The notes: generated from the sequence alone by a model not told the origin. DNA of 13,265 nucleotides from an uncultured Chitinophagaceae bacterium (GCA_937900675.1 CALCEA010000033.1:1-13265); one strand, 5' to 3'. Positions 6,908-13,212 are shown, numbered from the stretch's first letter. A program made the numbers and translations.

Positions 6908-6924
6908 TTGGCACCCTTTTTGCT
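6908..6924 (+). promoter_or_regulatory. Candidate sigma-54 (-24/-12) promoter for the clpP-clpP-clpX operon
   Basis: TTGGCACC-CTTT-TTGCT matches the sigma-54 consensus YTGGCACG-N4-TTGCW at every position but one (the final G of the -24 block is C). The invariant GG (6910-6911) and GC (6922-6923) are exactly 10 bases apart. It sits in the intergenic gap between the tig terminator and clpP1; initiation about 12 bases past the GC would give a leader of about 40 bases. Whether this organism has RpoN and an activator site cannot be seen in the window. Confidence 0.5.
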
Positions 6925-6945
6925 CTAGCTTAATGGAATAGGTTT

Positions 6946-6953
6946 TACCTTTA
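6946..6953 (+). promoter_or_regulatory. Alternative -7-like box before clpP1
   Basis: TACCTTTA differs from TAnnTTTG at the last base. A TTTG at 6919-6922 is 23 bases upstream, the same spacing as in the tig candidate, and overlaps the -12 part of the sigma-54-like site. Initiation here would leave a leader of about 15 bases before the ATG at 6975. It may be the housekeeping promoter of the operon. Confidence 0.35.
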
Positions 6954-6974
6954 CTACATTAGAAAAATAAACAT

Positions 6975-7661
6975 ATGAACTTAGGAAAAGAATTTGAAAA
7001 GTACGCTGTGAAGCATAGAGGAATTAGCAGCAACACATTACACCAATACCAAAATAGTGTAACCAACCTTACACCATATATTATAGAAGAAAGACCCATG
7101 AATGTGGCTAGTATGGATGTATTTAGCCGTTTAATGATGGACCGTATTATTTTCTTAGGTGAAGGAATTAATGATTATGTAGCCAATATTGTAACAGCTC
7201 AATTATTGTTCTTAGAAAGCACAGATAGAACAAAGGATATTCAAATGTATATTAACAGCCCAGGTGGAAGTGTTTATGCAGGTTTAGGTATTTATGACAC
7301 CATGCAATTTATTAGCCCAGATGTGGCTACCATTTGTACTGGTATGGCAGCAAGTATGGGTGCTATTTTATTATGTGCTGGTGTGGAAGGAAAAAGAACT
7401 GCATTAAAACATAGTAGAATCATGTTACACCAACCTAGTGGTGCTATTGGTGGACAAGCAACTGATATCGAAATTACTGCTAGAGAAATTAAGAAATTGA
7501 AGCATGAATTATATGAAGTAATTGCTATCCATACGCATAAAGATGTGGATACAGTAGCCAAAGATTGCGATAGAGATTTCTGGATGACTGCTGCAGAAGG
7601 AAAAGAGTACGGATTGGTAGATGAGGTATTATTAACTAACCCACGCAAAGTGAAAAAATAA
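6975..7661 (+). CDS. clpP: ATP-dependent Clp protease proteolytic subunit (first copy)
   Basis: This 228-residue serine protease forms the barrel that degrades proteins fed by ClpX. The complete catalytic triad is visible: S127 in 'GMAASMGAILL', H152 in 'IMLHQPSG' and D201 in 'DCDRDFWM'. S-H and H-D spacings (25 and 49) equal those of E. coli ClpP. 'YINSPGGSVYAGLGIYDTMQFI' is the conserved substrate-groove region. The first 40 residues form the extended N-terminus seen in Bacteroidota ClpP, before 'ERPMNVASMDVFSRLMMDRIIF'; it may be processed. It is the first gene of a tight operon: the second clpP starts 6 bases later. Upstream are a sigma-54-like site and a weaker housekeeping-type box. This is the copy closest to the single ClpP of Bacteroides-like species. 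Confidence 0.96.
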   Translation: MNLGKEFEKYAVKHRGISSNTLHQYQNSVTNLTPYIIEERPMNVASMDVFSRLMMDRIIFLGEGINDYVANIVTAQLLFLESTDRTKDIQMYINSPGGSVYAGLGIYDTMQFISPDVATICTGMAASMGAILLCAGVEGKRTALKHSRIMLHQPSGAIGGQATDIEITAREIKKLKHELYEVIAIHTHKDVDTVAKDCDRDFWMTAAEGKEYGLVDEVLLTNPRKVKK

Positions 7662-7667
7662 GTATAT

Positions 7668-8291
7668 ATGATTATCAAGAACGCATTTTTAATGGAAGAA
7701 GACGACGAACCAAAAGCAGATAAGAAAGAAGAAAACGCTCCTAGTTTTTTAAATAGAAAAATGGAACAAATCTTTTTTGAAAAGAGATCTATTTATTTAT
7801 GGGGCCAAGTTGATGATAAGTCTGCAAAAGACATTGTTACTAAATTATTGTTATTAGATGCAGACAAGCCAGGTGCTGAGATTAATTTTTACATCAATAG
7901 CCCAGGCGGTGTGGTAACATCTGGTATGGTCATGTTTGATACCATGAATTTAATCAAGAGCCCTGTACATACTATTTGTATGGGCTTAGCAGCTAGTATG
8001 GGATCTATCTTATTAAGTATGGGTGAGAAAGGAAAGAGAAGTATTTTCCCTCATGGAGAAGTAATGATTCACCAACCAAGCTTAGGTGGTTATTTCCAAG
8101 CAACTAGTGCAGATATTGAAATTCAAGCAGAGCAAATCAGAAAAACAAAAGAATTAGGTGCACAAATTTTAGCGAAGAATTGTGGTAAATCTATGGAACA
8201 AATCATGACTGACTTTGATAGGGACTATTGGATGAATGCAGAAGAAGCAGTTAAATATGGTATCGTAGATAAGATTGCAAAATCTTTATAA
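7668..8291 (+). CDS. clpP: ATP-dependent Clp protease proteolytic subunit (second, divergent copy)
   Basis: This 207-residue ClpP paralogue also has an intact triad: S110 in 'GLAASMGSILL', H135 in 'VMIHQPSLGG' and D186 in 'DFDRDYWM'. Compared with the first copy it carries a two-residue insertion ('FQATSADIEI' against 'GGQATDIEI') between His and Asp. It also has a different N-terminus: an acidic/lysine-rich stretch (10-23) before 'LNRKMEQIFFEKRSIYLWG' instead of the usual extension. It lies 6 bases after the first clpP and 9 bases before clpX, so all three are co-expressed. Two active ClpPs beside ClpX suggest either a mixed barrel or two alternative barrels; the sequence alone cannot decide. 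The start could be M9 (7692) rather than the ATG at 7668. Confidence 0.94.
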   Translation: MIIKNAFLMEEDDEPKADKKEENAPSFLNRKMEQIFFEKRSIYLWGQVDDKSAKDIVTKLLLLDADKPGAEINFYINSPGGVVTSGMVMFDTMNLIKSPVHTICMGLAASMGSILLSMGEKGKRSIFPHGEVMIHQPSLGGYFQATSADIEIQAEQIRKTKELGAQILAKNCGKSMEQIMTDFDRDYWMNAEEAVKYGIVDKIAKSL

Positions 8292-8300
8292 TCAAAGAAA

Positions 8301-9542
8301 ATGAAAATGAGTAAATCGGGCATGATACATTGTTCTTTTTGTGGAAGAAACAGAGACGAGGTTAAGATATTAATCGCTGGTCAGGAAGGGCATATTTGCG
8401 AGAACTGTATCGAGCACGCACATGAAATCATTGATAAAGAATTTCATCAAAAGAAAGTAGATGGTAAAGCAGGAGATTTGAAAATTCAAAAACCCATTGC
8501 CATTAAAACATTCTTAGACCAATATATCATTGGACAAGATGAAGCAAAAAAGATATTATCTGTAGCAGTATACAATCACTTTAAACGAATCAATCTACCC
8601 TCTTCTTCAAAGAACGAAGTGGAAATTGAAAAGAGCAATGTGATTATGATTGGTGAAACAGGTACTGGAAAAACCTTATTAGCAAAAACCATTGCTAAAT
8701 TATTGAATGTGCCTTTTGCTATTGTAGATGCAACAGTTTTCACAGAAGCTGGATATGTAGGGGAAGATGTGGAGAGTATGCTGACTAGATTATTACAAAA
8801 CTGCGATTATGATGTAGAAGCTGCCGAAAGAGGTATCGTTTACATTGATGAGATTGATAAGATTGCCCGTAAAGGAGACAATGCTTCTATTACAAGAGAT
8901 GTAAGCGGTGAAGGTGTTCAACAAGGTTTATTGAAAATGTTGGAAGGAACTGAAGTGTTGGTACCTCCTCAAGGTGGAAGAAAGCATCCAGATCAAAAAA
9001 TGATCAAAGTAGACACTAAGAATATTTTATTTATTTGCGGAGGCGCATTTGATGGCATTGATAAAATCATTGCTAGAAGAATTAATACCAATGCGATTGG
9101 CTTTAGTGTAAACAAAGATGAACAAGAACTACAAAGAAAGAATTTACTTCGTTTTGTGAATGCACAAGACATCAAGAGCTTTGGTTTAATTCCGGAAATG
9201 TTAGGTCGTTTACCTATTGTAACTCATTTAGAGCCTTTGGACGCTGAAACTTTAAGAAGTATTTTAACAGAGCCTAAAAACGCTTTGATCAAACAATACA
9301 CGCATTTATTTGATATTGAAAAAATCAAATTAACCATCGATCCTGCAGTATTTGATTTTATTACTTCTAAAGCAATGGAATATAAATTAGGTGCAAGAGG
9401 ATTAAGAAGCATCTGCGAAAGCTTATTTACTCAAGCCATGTTTGAACTACCAGGTACTGATACCAAGGAATTCCATGTGACTTTGGAATATGCGAAGCAA
9501 ATGTTTGACAAGAGCAAATTGAGTGCATTAAAAGTGGCTTAA
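8301..9542 (+). CDS. clpX: ATP-dependent Clp protease ATP-binding subunit ClpX
   Basis: This 413-residue AAA+ unfoldase recognises substrates and threads them into ClpP. In order: N-terminal C4 zinc-binding domain (C11, C14, C33, C36); Walker A 'GETGTGKT' (118-125); pore-1 loop 'GYVG' (151-154); Walker B 'YIDEID' (D183, E184); the 'RKGDNASITRDVSGEGVQQGLLKMLEG' region; the ClpP-docking 'IGF' loop (266-268); and sensor 2 'GARGLRSICE'. Length matches the usual 410-430. The IGF loop shows it is built to dock on ClpP, here presumably on one or both of the two upstream copies. M1 (8301) and M3 (8307) are both possible starts. It is followed by a 49-codon ORF 32 bases downstream, with no terminator between. 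Confidence 0.97.
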   Translation: MKMSKSGMIHCSFCGRNRDEVKILIAGQEGHICENCIEHAHEIIDKEFHQKKVDGKAGDLKIQKPIAIKTFLDQYIIGQDEAKKILSVAVYNHFKRINLPSSSKNEVEIEKSNVIMIGETGTGKTLLAKTIAKLLNVPFAIVDATVFTEAGYVGEDVESMLTRLLQNCDYDVEAAERGIVYIDEIDKIARKGDNASITRDVSGEGVQQGLLKMLEGTEVLVPPQGGRKHPDQKMIKVDTKNILFICGGAFDGIDKIIARRINTNAIGFSVNKDEQELQRKNLLRFVNAQDIKSFGLIPEMLGRLPIVTHLEPLDAETLRSILTEPKNALIKQYTHLFDIEKIKLTIDPAVFDFITSKAMEYKLGARGLRSICESLFTQAMFELPGTDTKEFHVTLEYAKQMFDKSKLSALKVA

Positions 9543-9574
9543 TAAAAATATCATAAATAATTAAAATAAAAATC

Positions 9575-9724
9575 ATGCAAGAATTAATTGATCGCTTAGT
9601 AAAAGAAGCAGGTGTAACACCAGAGCAAGCAAAACAATCTATTGAAACAATTGCTGCATTTGTAAAAGAGAAATTCCCAATGTTAGGTGGTGCTGTGAAT
9701 CAAATATTCAAGAAGGCACAATAA
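9575..9724 (+). CDS. Small 49-residue helical protein of unknown function
   Basis: An ATG-initiated reading frame begins MQELIDRLVKEAGVTPEQ and ends in 'GGAVNQIFKKAQ' before TAA. It looks like a real gene: the composition suits two amphipathic helices (roughly 2-11 and 16-33) joined by 'GVTPEQ', it uses the same codons as its neighbours, and it lies 32 bases after clpX in the same direction. The 'VTPEQAKQSIETIAAFVKEKFP' stretch recalls small helical DUF-type proteins in which a VTPEQA turn precedes a helix, but I cannot assign a family with confidence. No signal peptide, membrane segment or cysteine is visible. It probably shares the clp transcript, which would then end at the hairpin cluster just downstream. 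Any role with ClpXP is speculation. Confidence 0.7.
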   Translation: MQELIDRLVKEAGVTPEQAKQSIETIAAFVKEKFPMLGGAVNQIFKKAQ

Positions 9725-9737
9725 GAACTGAATAAAC

Positions 9738-9763
9738 AAAAAATCCCGCGTTAACGCGGGATT
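9738..9763 (-). terminator. Terminator hairpin for leftward transcription (hairpin 1)
   Basis: A perfect 22-base palindrome (9742-9763, half-site AATCCCGCGTT) is followed on the minus strand by six Ts (9738-9743) and then GTTTATT. On the plus strand only ATTAGAATAA follows, with no T-tract. It is therefore best read as an intrinsic terminator for RNA coming from the leftward HhH-protein operon (9954-11844). It could also protect the 3' end of the clp transcript. Confidence 0.75.
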
Positions 9764-9777
9764 AGAATAATTAGAGA

Positions 9778-9825
9778 GTTTATACAGAATTAAATTACTT
9801 TAAACTTATTTAATTCTGTATAAAC
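9778..9825. repeat. 18-bp perfect inverted repeat (hairpin 2)
   Basis: The arm GTTTATACAGAATTAAAT (9778-9795) is exactly complementary to 9808-9825, with a 12-base loop. Only three of 18 pairs are G-C (the C-G and G-C near the middle and the terminal pair) and no T-tract follows on the plus strand. It is thus not a standard intrinsic terminator. It could be an RNA stem in the clp or HhH mRNA tail, a protein-binding dyad, or a relic of a small inverted-repeat element; I see no target-site duplication at its exact ends. Confidence 0.75.
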
Positions 9826-9860
9826 AAAAAATCCCTCTCGAATAAACGAGAGGGATTTTT
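9826..9860. terminator. Bidirectional intrinsic terminator (hairpin 3)
   Basis: The stem AAAAATCCCTCTCG (9827-9840) pairs with CGAGAGGGATTTTT (9847-9860) around the loop AATAAA. The plus strand ends in five Ts and the minus strand in six Ts. It can therefore end the rightward clpP-clpP-clpX-small-ORF transcript and the leftward transcript of the HhH-protein operon. Confidence 0.92.
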
Positions 9861-9914
9861 ATAAGCAAGCAATCGGTAATCAGGAATAAATCCTAGCTCC
9901 AAACTAAGAATATT

Positions 9915-9936
9915 TTTGAATAATTCAAACTTTTTT
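9915..9936 (+). terminator. Weak hairpin with T-tract
   Basis: TTTGAATAATTCAAA (9915-9929) is a perfect odd-centred dyad followed by C and six Ts. The stem is short and has only one G-C pair on each side, so terminator strength would be low. It is a backup to hairpin 3 at most. The rest of 9861-9953 shows nothing I recognise. Confidence 0.3.
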
Positions 9937-9953
9937 CCCGATTCTTTGCTCCC

Positions 9954-10712
9954 CTACCGAATATCGGTTTGAGTTTTTAATTGATAAGCCTGTTCTTTGT
10001 TTAAGTCAAAACGAGTAATCAACTCCTCCCATCCTAGCTCCTTACCCCGCTCTTTTCTAAGCTGTATAATTGTCCAAATATCCCTTGGCTCAAATATGGC
10101 TAAAGAGGCCATTTGATTATAATTCATTGTAGCCCAATGCATTTTGACCGTATTGGCCCTAATTGGGAGCAATTTAGGCCTTAACCTTTGGTAATCTTCC
10201 TCAGACATGCCATATACCTTTTTAAGCTGCCCAACGGACTGATAGCCCCCAAGGTATTCCCGATATCTAATAATTCTCTTGGCTAAACCAGGGCTCAATT
10301 TAAACCCCATTAAATCGTTCAGGGATGCCCTATTAATGTCTAACCATGGTTTGAATTGGCTTTGCTTATATTGCTTTTTAGGGATGGATACAATTTGAAC
10401 GAAAGGTAAGAGCGATTCTAGTTGAGCCTGAGGTACTCCATACCATTTGAGTAAATCTTTGGGCTTGTAAAACCTTCCACCCTTGTCTCTAAATTTTGAA
10501 AGGGTTTTAAAATGTTTAGGCAAAAAACCTAATTGCATGGCAGCATTACTATCTAAAGAATTGGGATCAAAATAAAAGCGTTTTTGTAGTATGGGTTTTG
10601 AAGGAAATAGAATGGCAGTAGCAGTACTGATCAAAATAAATATTCCAATAACTATCACTGCTTTTAATTCTTTCTCAGAAAAAATAAAATAGGCTTTCCA
10701 GTCGGATTTCAT
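9954..10712 (-). CDS. Membrane-anchored helix-hairpin-helix (ComEA-like) protein
   Basis: This 252-residue protein has a short cytoplasmic start, one transmembrane helix (about 18-36, 'AVIVIGIFILISTATAILF') and then three helix-hairpin-helix-like units. The central one (124-185) is the clearest: 'LDINRASLNDLMGF...LAKRIIRYREYLGGYQSVGQLKKVYGM', the ComEA pattern of DNA-binding HhH pairs. A related, weaker unit covers 49-107 ('LGFLPKHFKTLSKFRDKGGRFYKPKDLLKWYGV') and a third about 196-252. ComEA-type proteins bind double-stranded DNA at the cell surface during uptake; here the function is inferred by fold only, and no competence genes are adjacent. It lies 77 bases after the MBL hydrolase gene, in the same direction. 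The Bacteroidota commonly carry such multi-HhH proteins without assigned function. Confidence 0.78.
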   Translation of the reverse strand: MKSDWKAYFIFSEKELKAVIVIGIFILISTATAILFPSKPILQKRFYFDPNSLDSNAAMQLGFLPKHFKTLSKFRDKGGRFYKPKDLLKWYGVPQAQLESLLPFVQIVSIPKKQYKQSQFKPWLDINRASLNDLMGFKLSPGLAKRIIRYREYLGGYQSVGQLKKVYGMSEEDYQRLRPKLLPIRANTVKMHWATMNYNQMASLAIFEPRDIWTIIQLRKERGKELGWEELITRFDLNKEQAYQLKTQTDIR

Positions 10713-10789
10713 TTTATTTTATTTGAGCATAAATAAAATAATTAGCCCAAAAATTAAAGGGTATTTATACGCTGAAATTCTTTGAAAAA

Positions 10790-11554
10790 CTACATAGAGA
10801 AAACCAATCCATCATAAGCCAAATCTATCCCTTTTGGTAAGGTTGCAGAAGTTTTTTCATGTAAGCCAATCTGATGACTGAAATGTGTAAAGTATACTTG
10901 TGGCACATCTAATTGCGCCACTAACGCTAGCGCTTCTTGTAAAGTAAAATGCGTTGGATGTGGCTCCGGTCTGAGCGCATTTAAAATCAATACTTTTGAT
11001 CCCTTTATTTTTTCTTGCTCTTCTTTTGCAATAAAATTAGCGTCTGTGATATAAGTGAAATCACCCATTCTAAATCCTAGTACCGGCATTTCTCTATGCA
11101 TTACTTGAATAGGTATAAAAGGGATGTCTCCAATAGTAAACGGTTCTTTATCGATGGTATGTAAAATCATTTCTGGTAATCCTACATCTTTTTTCTCTTC
11201 AAATGCATAATAAAAATCTCTTTTAATGGCCACCTGTGTTAACTCATTCGCATAAATATGCATGGGTTGATTGGAGAAAAAATTAAAAGGTCTAATATCA
11301 TCTAATCCTGCATAATGATCTCTATGTGGATGGGTAAATACCACAGCATTCAGTTGAGAGGTATTCGTTCTGAGCATTTGATACCTGAAGTCTGGTGTGG
11401 TATCAATCACCACCGTTGTAGTGGGGGAACTAATTTTGATACTGGTTCTTAAACGCTGGTCTTTGGGATTGTTTGAAGTACAAACTGGACAAGTGCAACC
11501 AATTAGGGGAACCCCTGTACTGGTGCCAGATCCTAAGATGGTAATGTCAAACAA
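10790..11554 (-). CDS. PhnP-like metallo-beta-lactamase-fold hydrolase
   Basis: This 254-residue MBL-fold enzyme carries the metal signature H75-P-H77-R-D79-H80, further likely ligands H153 and D171, and H199/H202 in 'HPTHFTLQEAL'. The N-terminal 'GCTCPVC' (C20, C22, C25), together with His residues in 'FTHFSHQ' (H224/H227), resembles the structural zinc site of the phosphodiesterase PhnP. PhnP opens cyclic ribose phosphates in phosphonate breakdown, but no phn genes are nearby, so the substrate is uncertain; a phosphodiesterase or related hydrolase is likely. The start appears to be TTG at 11554: no in-frame ATG exists before codon 60, and 'ITILGSGTSTGVP' is the expected beginning of the fold. 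It begins 11 bases after the stop of the 92-aa gene, so the two are probably co-transcribed. Confidence 0.86.
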   Translation of the reverse strand: MFDITILGSGTSTGVPLIGCTCPVCTSNNPKDQRLRTSIKISSPTTTVVIDTTPDFRYQMLRTNTSQLNAVVFTHPHRDHYAGLDDIRPFNFFSNQPMHIYANELTQVAIKRDFYYAFEEKKDVGLPEMILHTIDKEPFTIGDIPFIPIQVMHREMPVLGFRMGDFTYITDANFIAKEEQEKIKGSKVLILNALRPEPHPTHFTLQEALALVAQLDVPQVYFTHFSHQIGLHEKTSATLPKGIDLAYDGLVFSM

Positions 11555-11565
11555 GTTATTATATT

Positions 11566-11844
11566 TTAAGCAGTTGCTTCTGTCAAAGATAGCTTTTGAA
11601 CCTCTTCGTATAACTTTTGAGAAGACTGAGTTAATTTATCAAATTCAATATCCAACTGAGGGATTAATTCCAATAAGGTATTGATTCTAGCTTCCAAATT
11701 CAAGAACTTATTCAAGACCACAATTTTCTTTGCTTCTAGCAAGCACCATCCGCTTTGAAAGTTTCCTCTTTCGTATCTAACTACAAATTCAGATTCGCTT
11801 AAAATATCTTCCAATTTATCCAATGTGGATTGAGTCAATTTCAT
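11566..11844 (-). CDS. Conserved-type hypothetical protein, 92 residues
   Basis: I recognise the general type as a small protein recurrent in Bacteroidota genomes but no function. From ATG 11844 it reads MKLTQSTLDKLEDILSESE, then 'FVVRYERGNFQSGWCLLEAKKIVVLNKFLNLEARI', then a helical C-terminus with several leucines. The middle looks like a beta-hairpin core ('VVRYERGNFQSGWCLLE', 'KKIVVLNKF') between two helices. No signal peptide or membrane segment is visible. A longer form starting at TTG 11883 would be 105 residues, but that TTG lies in a TATATTTG promoter box and transcription would begin downstream of it, so I prefer 11844. It heads a leftward run with the PhnP-like hydrolase and the HhH membrane protein and is divergent from the HD hydrolase. 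Confidence 0.8.
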   Translation of the reverse strand: MKLTQSTLDKLEDILSESEFVVRYERGNFQSGWCLLEAKKIVVLNKFLNLEARINTLLELIPQLDIEFDKLTQSSQKLYEEVQKLSLTEATA

Positions 11845-11880
11845 ACTATGGATTGATTTATAGGGTAGTAAGTAACCATA

Positions 11881-11888
11881 CAAATATA
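11881..11888 (-). promoter_or_regulatory. -7 promoter box for the leftward 92-aa/MBL/HhH run
   Basis: The minus strand reads TATATTTG, the same octamer found before glyS, 36 bases upstream of ATG 11844. No clear -33 TTTG is present. It overlaps the alternative TTG start of the 92-aa gene and is divergent from the HD-gene promoter 60 bases away. Confidence 0.55.
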
Positions 11889-11941
11889 GTTTTTTGTGAA
11901 ATCAGGGCTTTAAATAAACGCCAGGAGTTATTCACATTTCG

Positions 11942-11949
11942 TACCTTTG
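11942..11949 (+). promoter_or_regulatory. -7 promoter box for the HD hydrolase gene
   Basis: TACCTTTG fully matches TAnnTTTG and is identical to the tig box. Only 15 bases separate it from the ATG at 11965, so the predicted 5' leader is about 8-10 bases. A good -33 TTTG at normal spacing is not evident. Confidence 0.55.
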
Positions 11950-11964
11950 AAATAGTATAACTTT

Positions 11965-13212
11965 ATGGCATCTACATTAAGAAAAATTATTAACGACCCG
12001 GTTCACGGTTTTATCACTATCAAGGATCCATTGGTGTTTGAAATTATCAAACATCCATTTTATCAGAGACTGCGTCGTATTCAGCAAATGGCCATGGCCC
12101 AGCTGGTTTATCCAGGCGCGGTGCATACTAGATTACACCATTCCTTAGGAGCTTATCATTTAATGACAATTGCTATTGCAGAATTAAGAGATAAGGGAAT
12201 TGAAATAACTGCAGAAGAAGCACAAGCTGCCAAAGCTGCTATTTTATTACATGATATTGGACACGGACCTTATTCACATGCCTTAGAAAAAGTACTATTA
12301 AAAGGAGTTCATCACGAATCCATGTCTTTATTGATTATGAATTCTCTGAACAGTTCTGATAATCCAATTTTAAAAGGTGGATTAAATTTAGCTATCCAGA
12401 TTTTCACTAATCAATACCACAAAAAATTCTTGCATCAATTAATCAGCGGACAATTGGATGTGGATAGATTAGATTATTTATCTAGAGATAGTTTTTTCAC
12501 TGGAGTGAGTGAAGGCGTTGTGGGATATGAAAGAATACTTAAGATGTTGACGGTTCATAACAATGAATTAGTTGTTGAAGAAAAAGGAATAAATAGTGTA
12601 GAGAAATTTTTGGTTTCAAGAAGATTAATGTACTGGCAGGTATACAGACATAAGACCGTTGTGGCAAGTGAAAATATGTTAGTGAAGATTGTTGAAAGAG
12701 CACAATATCTATTTCAGCATCAAAATAAAGAAGTGGCTACTGGTGGTGTATTGGATTTTTTTTTAGGAAAATTTGATGGGCAATTAGCTTCTATTGATTT
12801 AAAGGCTTTTTGTCAATTAGACGATACAGATATTTTATTTGCTATTAAACAATGGCAACATCATTCAGACAAAGTTTTGTCAACCCTATGTGCTCGCTTT
12901 TTAGATAGACAAATTTTTAAATGCTTCATGCAATCTGATGCAATTGAAGCATCGGTTTTCGCAGAACATTTTAAAGCAGTAAAAACACAGTATCAATTAT
13001 CTGATGAAGAAGCTGCTTATTTATGTTTTACGAGCGAAACCTCGAATACCATGTATCATTCTAGAGAGGAAACTATTAAAATATTGCTAAAATCAGGTGA
13101 TATTACCAATATTTCGGCTATTCAGAATGCACTAATCAATGAAAGTCTTTCAGCCCCGGTGAAAAAATTTTACATTTGTTGGCTAAATGATTCATCCCCC
13201 AAAAACTCATAA
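11965..13212 (+). CDS. HD-superfamily phosphohydrolase (SAMHD1/dNTPase-like)
   Basis: This 415-residue cytoplasmic protein starts with 'KIINDPVHGFITI', the hallmark opening of the SAMHD1/YwfO-like branch. The metal-binding set is complete: H59 in 'TRLHHSLG', H96-D97 in 'LLHDIGHGPYSHALE', and the distal aspartate in 'LDVDRLDYLSRD' (D165/D167). Characterised relatives hydrolyse dNTPs to deoxynucleoside and triphosphate, or act on other nucleotides; the substrate here is unproven. The C-terminal 200 residues are helical and presumably regulatory or for oligomerisation. It has its own -7 box with a very short leader. lpxD begins 3 bases after its stop, so it leads into the lipid A biosynthesis genes; this HD-lpxD order recurs in Bacteroidota. 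Confidence 0.9.
   Translation: MASTLRKIINDPVHGFITIKDPLVFEIIKHPFYQRLRRIQQMAMAQLVYPGAVHTRLHHSLGAYHLMTIAIAELRDKGIEITAEEAQAAKAAILLHDIGHGPYSHALEKVLLKGVHHESMSLLIMNSLNSSDNPILKGGLNLAIQIFTNQYHKKFLHQLISGQLDVDRLDYLSRDSFFTGVSEGVVGYERILKMLTVHNNELVVEEKGINSVEKFLVSRRLMYWQVYRHKTVVASENMLVKIVERAQYLFQHQNKEVATGGVLDFFLGKFDGQLASIDLKAFCQLDDTDILFAIKQWQHHSDKVLSTLCARFLDRQIFKCFMQSDAIEASVFAEHFKAVKTQYQLSDEEAAYLCFTSETSNTMYHSREETIKILLKSGDITNISAIQNALINESLSAPVKKFYICWLNDSSPKNS

Larger units (their letters stand above)
9732..9835 (+). repeat. 16-nt direct repeat flanking the central hairpin
   Basis: ATAAACAAAAAATCCC occurs at 9732-9747 and again, identically, at 9820-9835. Each copy forms the T-tract and first stem bases of a G+C-rich hairpin (hairpins 1 and 3). 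The 72 bases between the copies contain the rest of hairpin 1 and an A+T-rich inverted repeat. A partial duplication of a terminator is the simplest explanation. Confidence 0.7.

Noticed and set aside
7292..7678. 128-codon open frame opposite the first clpP
   Set aside because: It is the antisense shadow of a well-supported gene, has low-complexity serine/isoleucine-rich composition and no recognisable domain.
10901..10916. TGGCAC followed by TTGC, resembling another sigma-54 promoter
   Set aside because: The GG and GC are 11 rather than 10 bases apart and the site lies inside the coding sequence of the leftward MBL hydrolase with no rightward gene to drive.
11397..11684. 95-codon rightward frame overlapping the MBL and 92-aa genes
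   Set aside because: It runs antisense across two supported genes and their junction, with no promoter or family resemblance.
11845..11883. N-terminal extension of the 92-aa protein from TTG 11883
   Set aside because: The TTG lies in a TATATTTG box and the extra 13 residues look unrelated to the compact domain that starts at MKLTQ.
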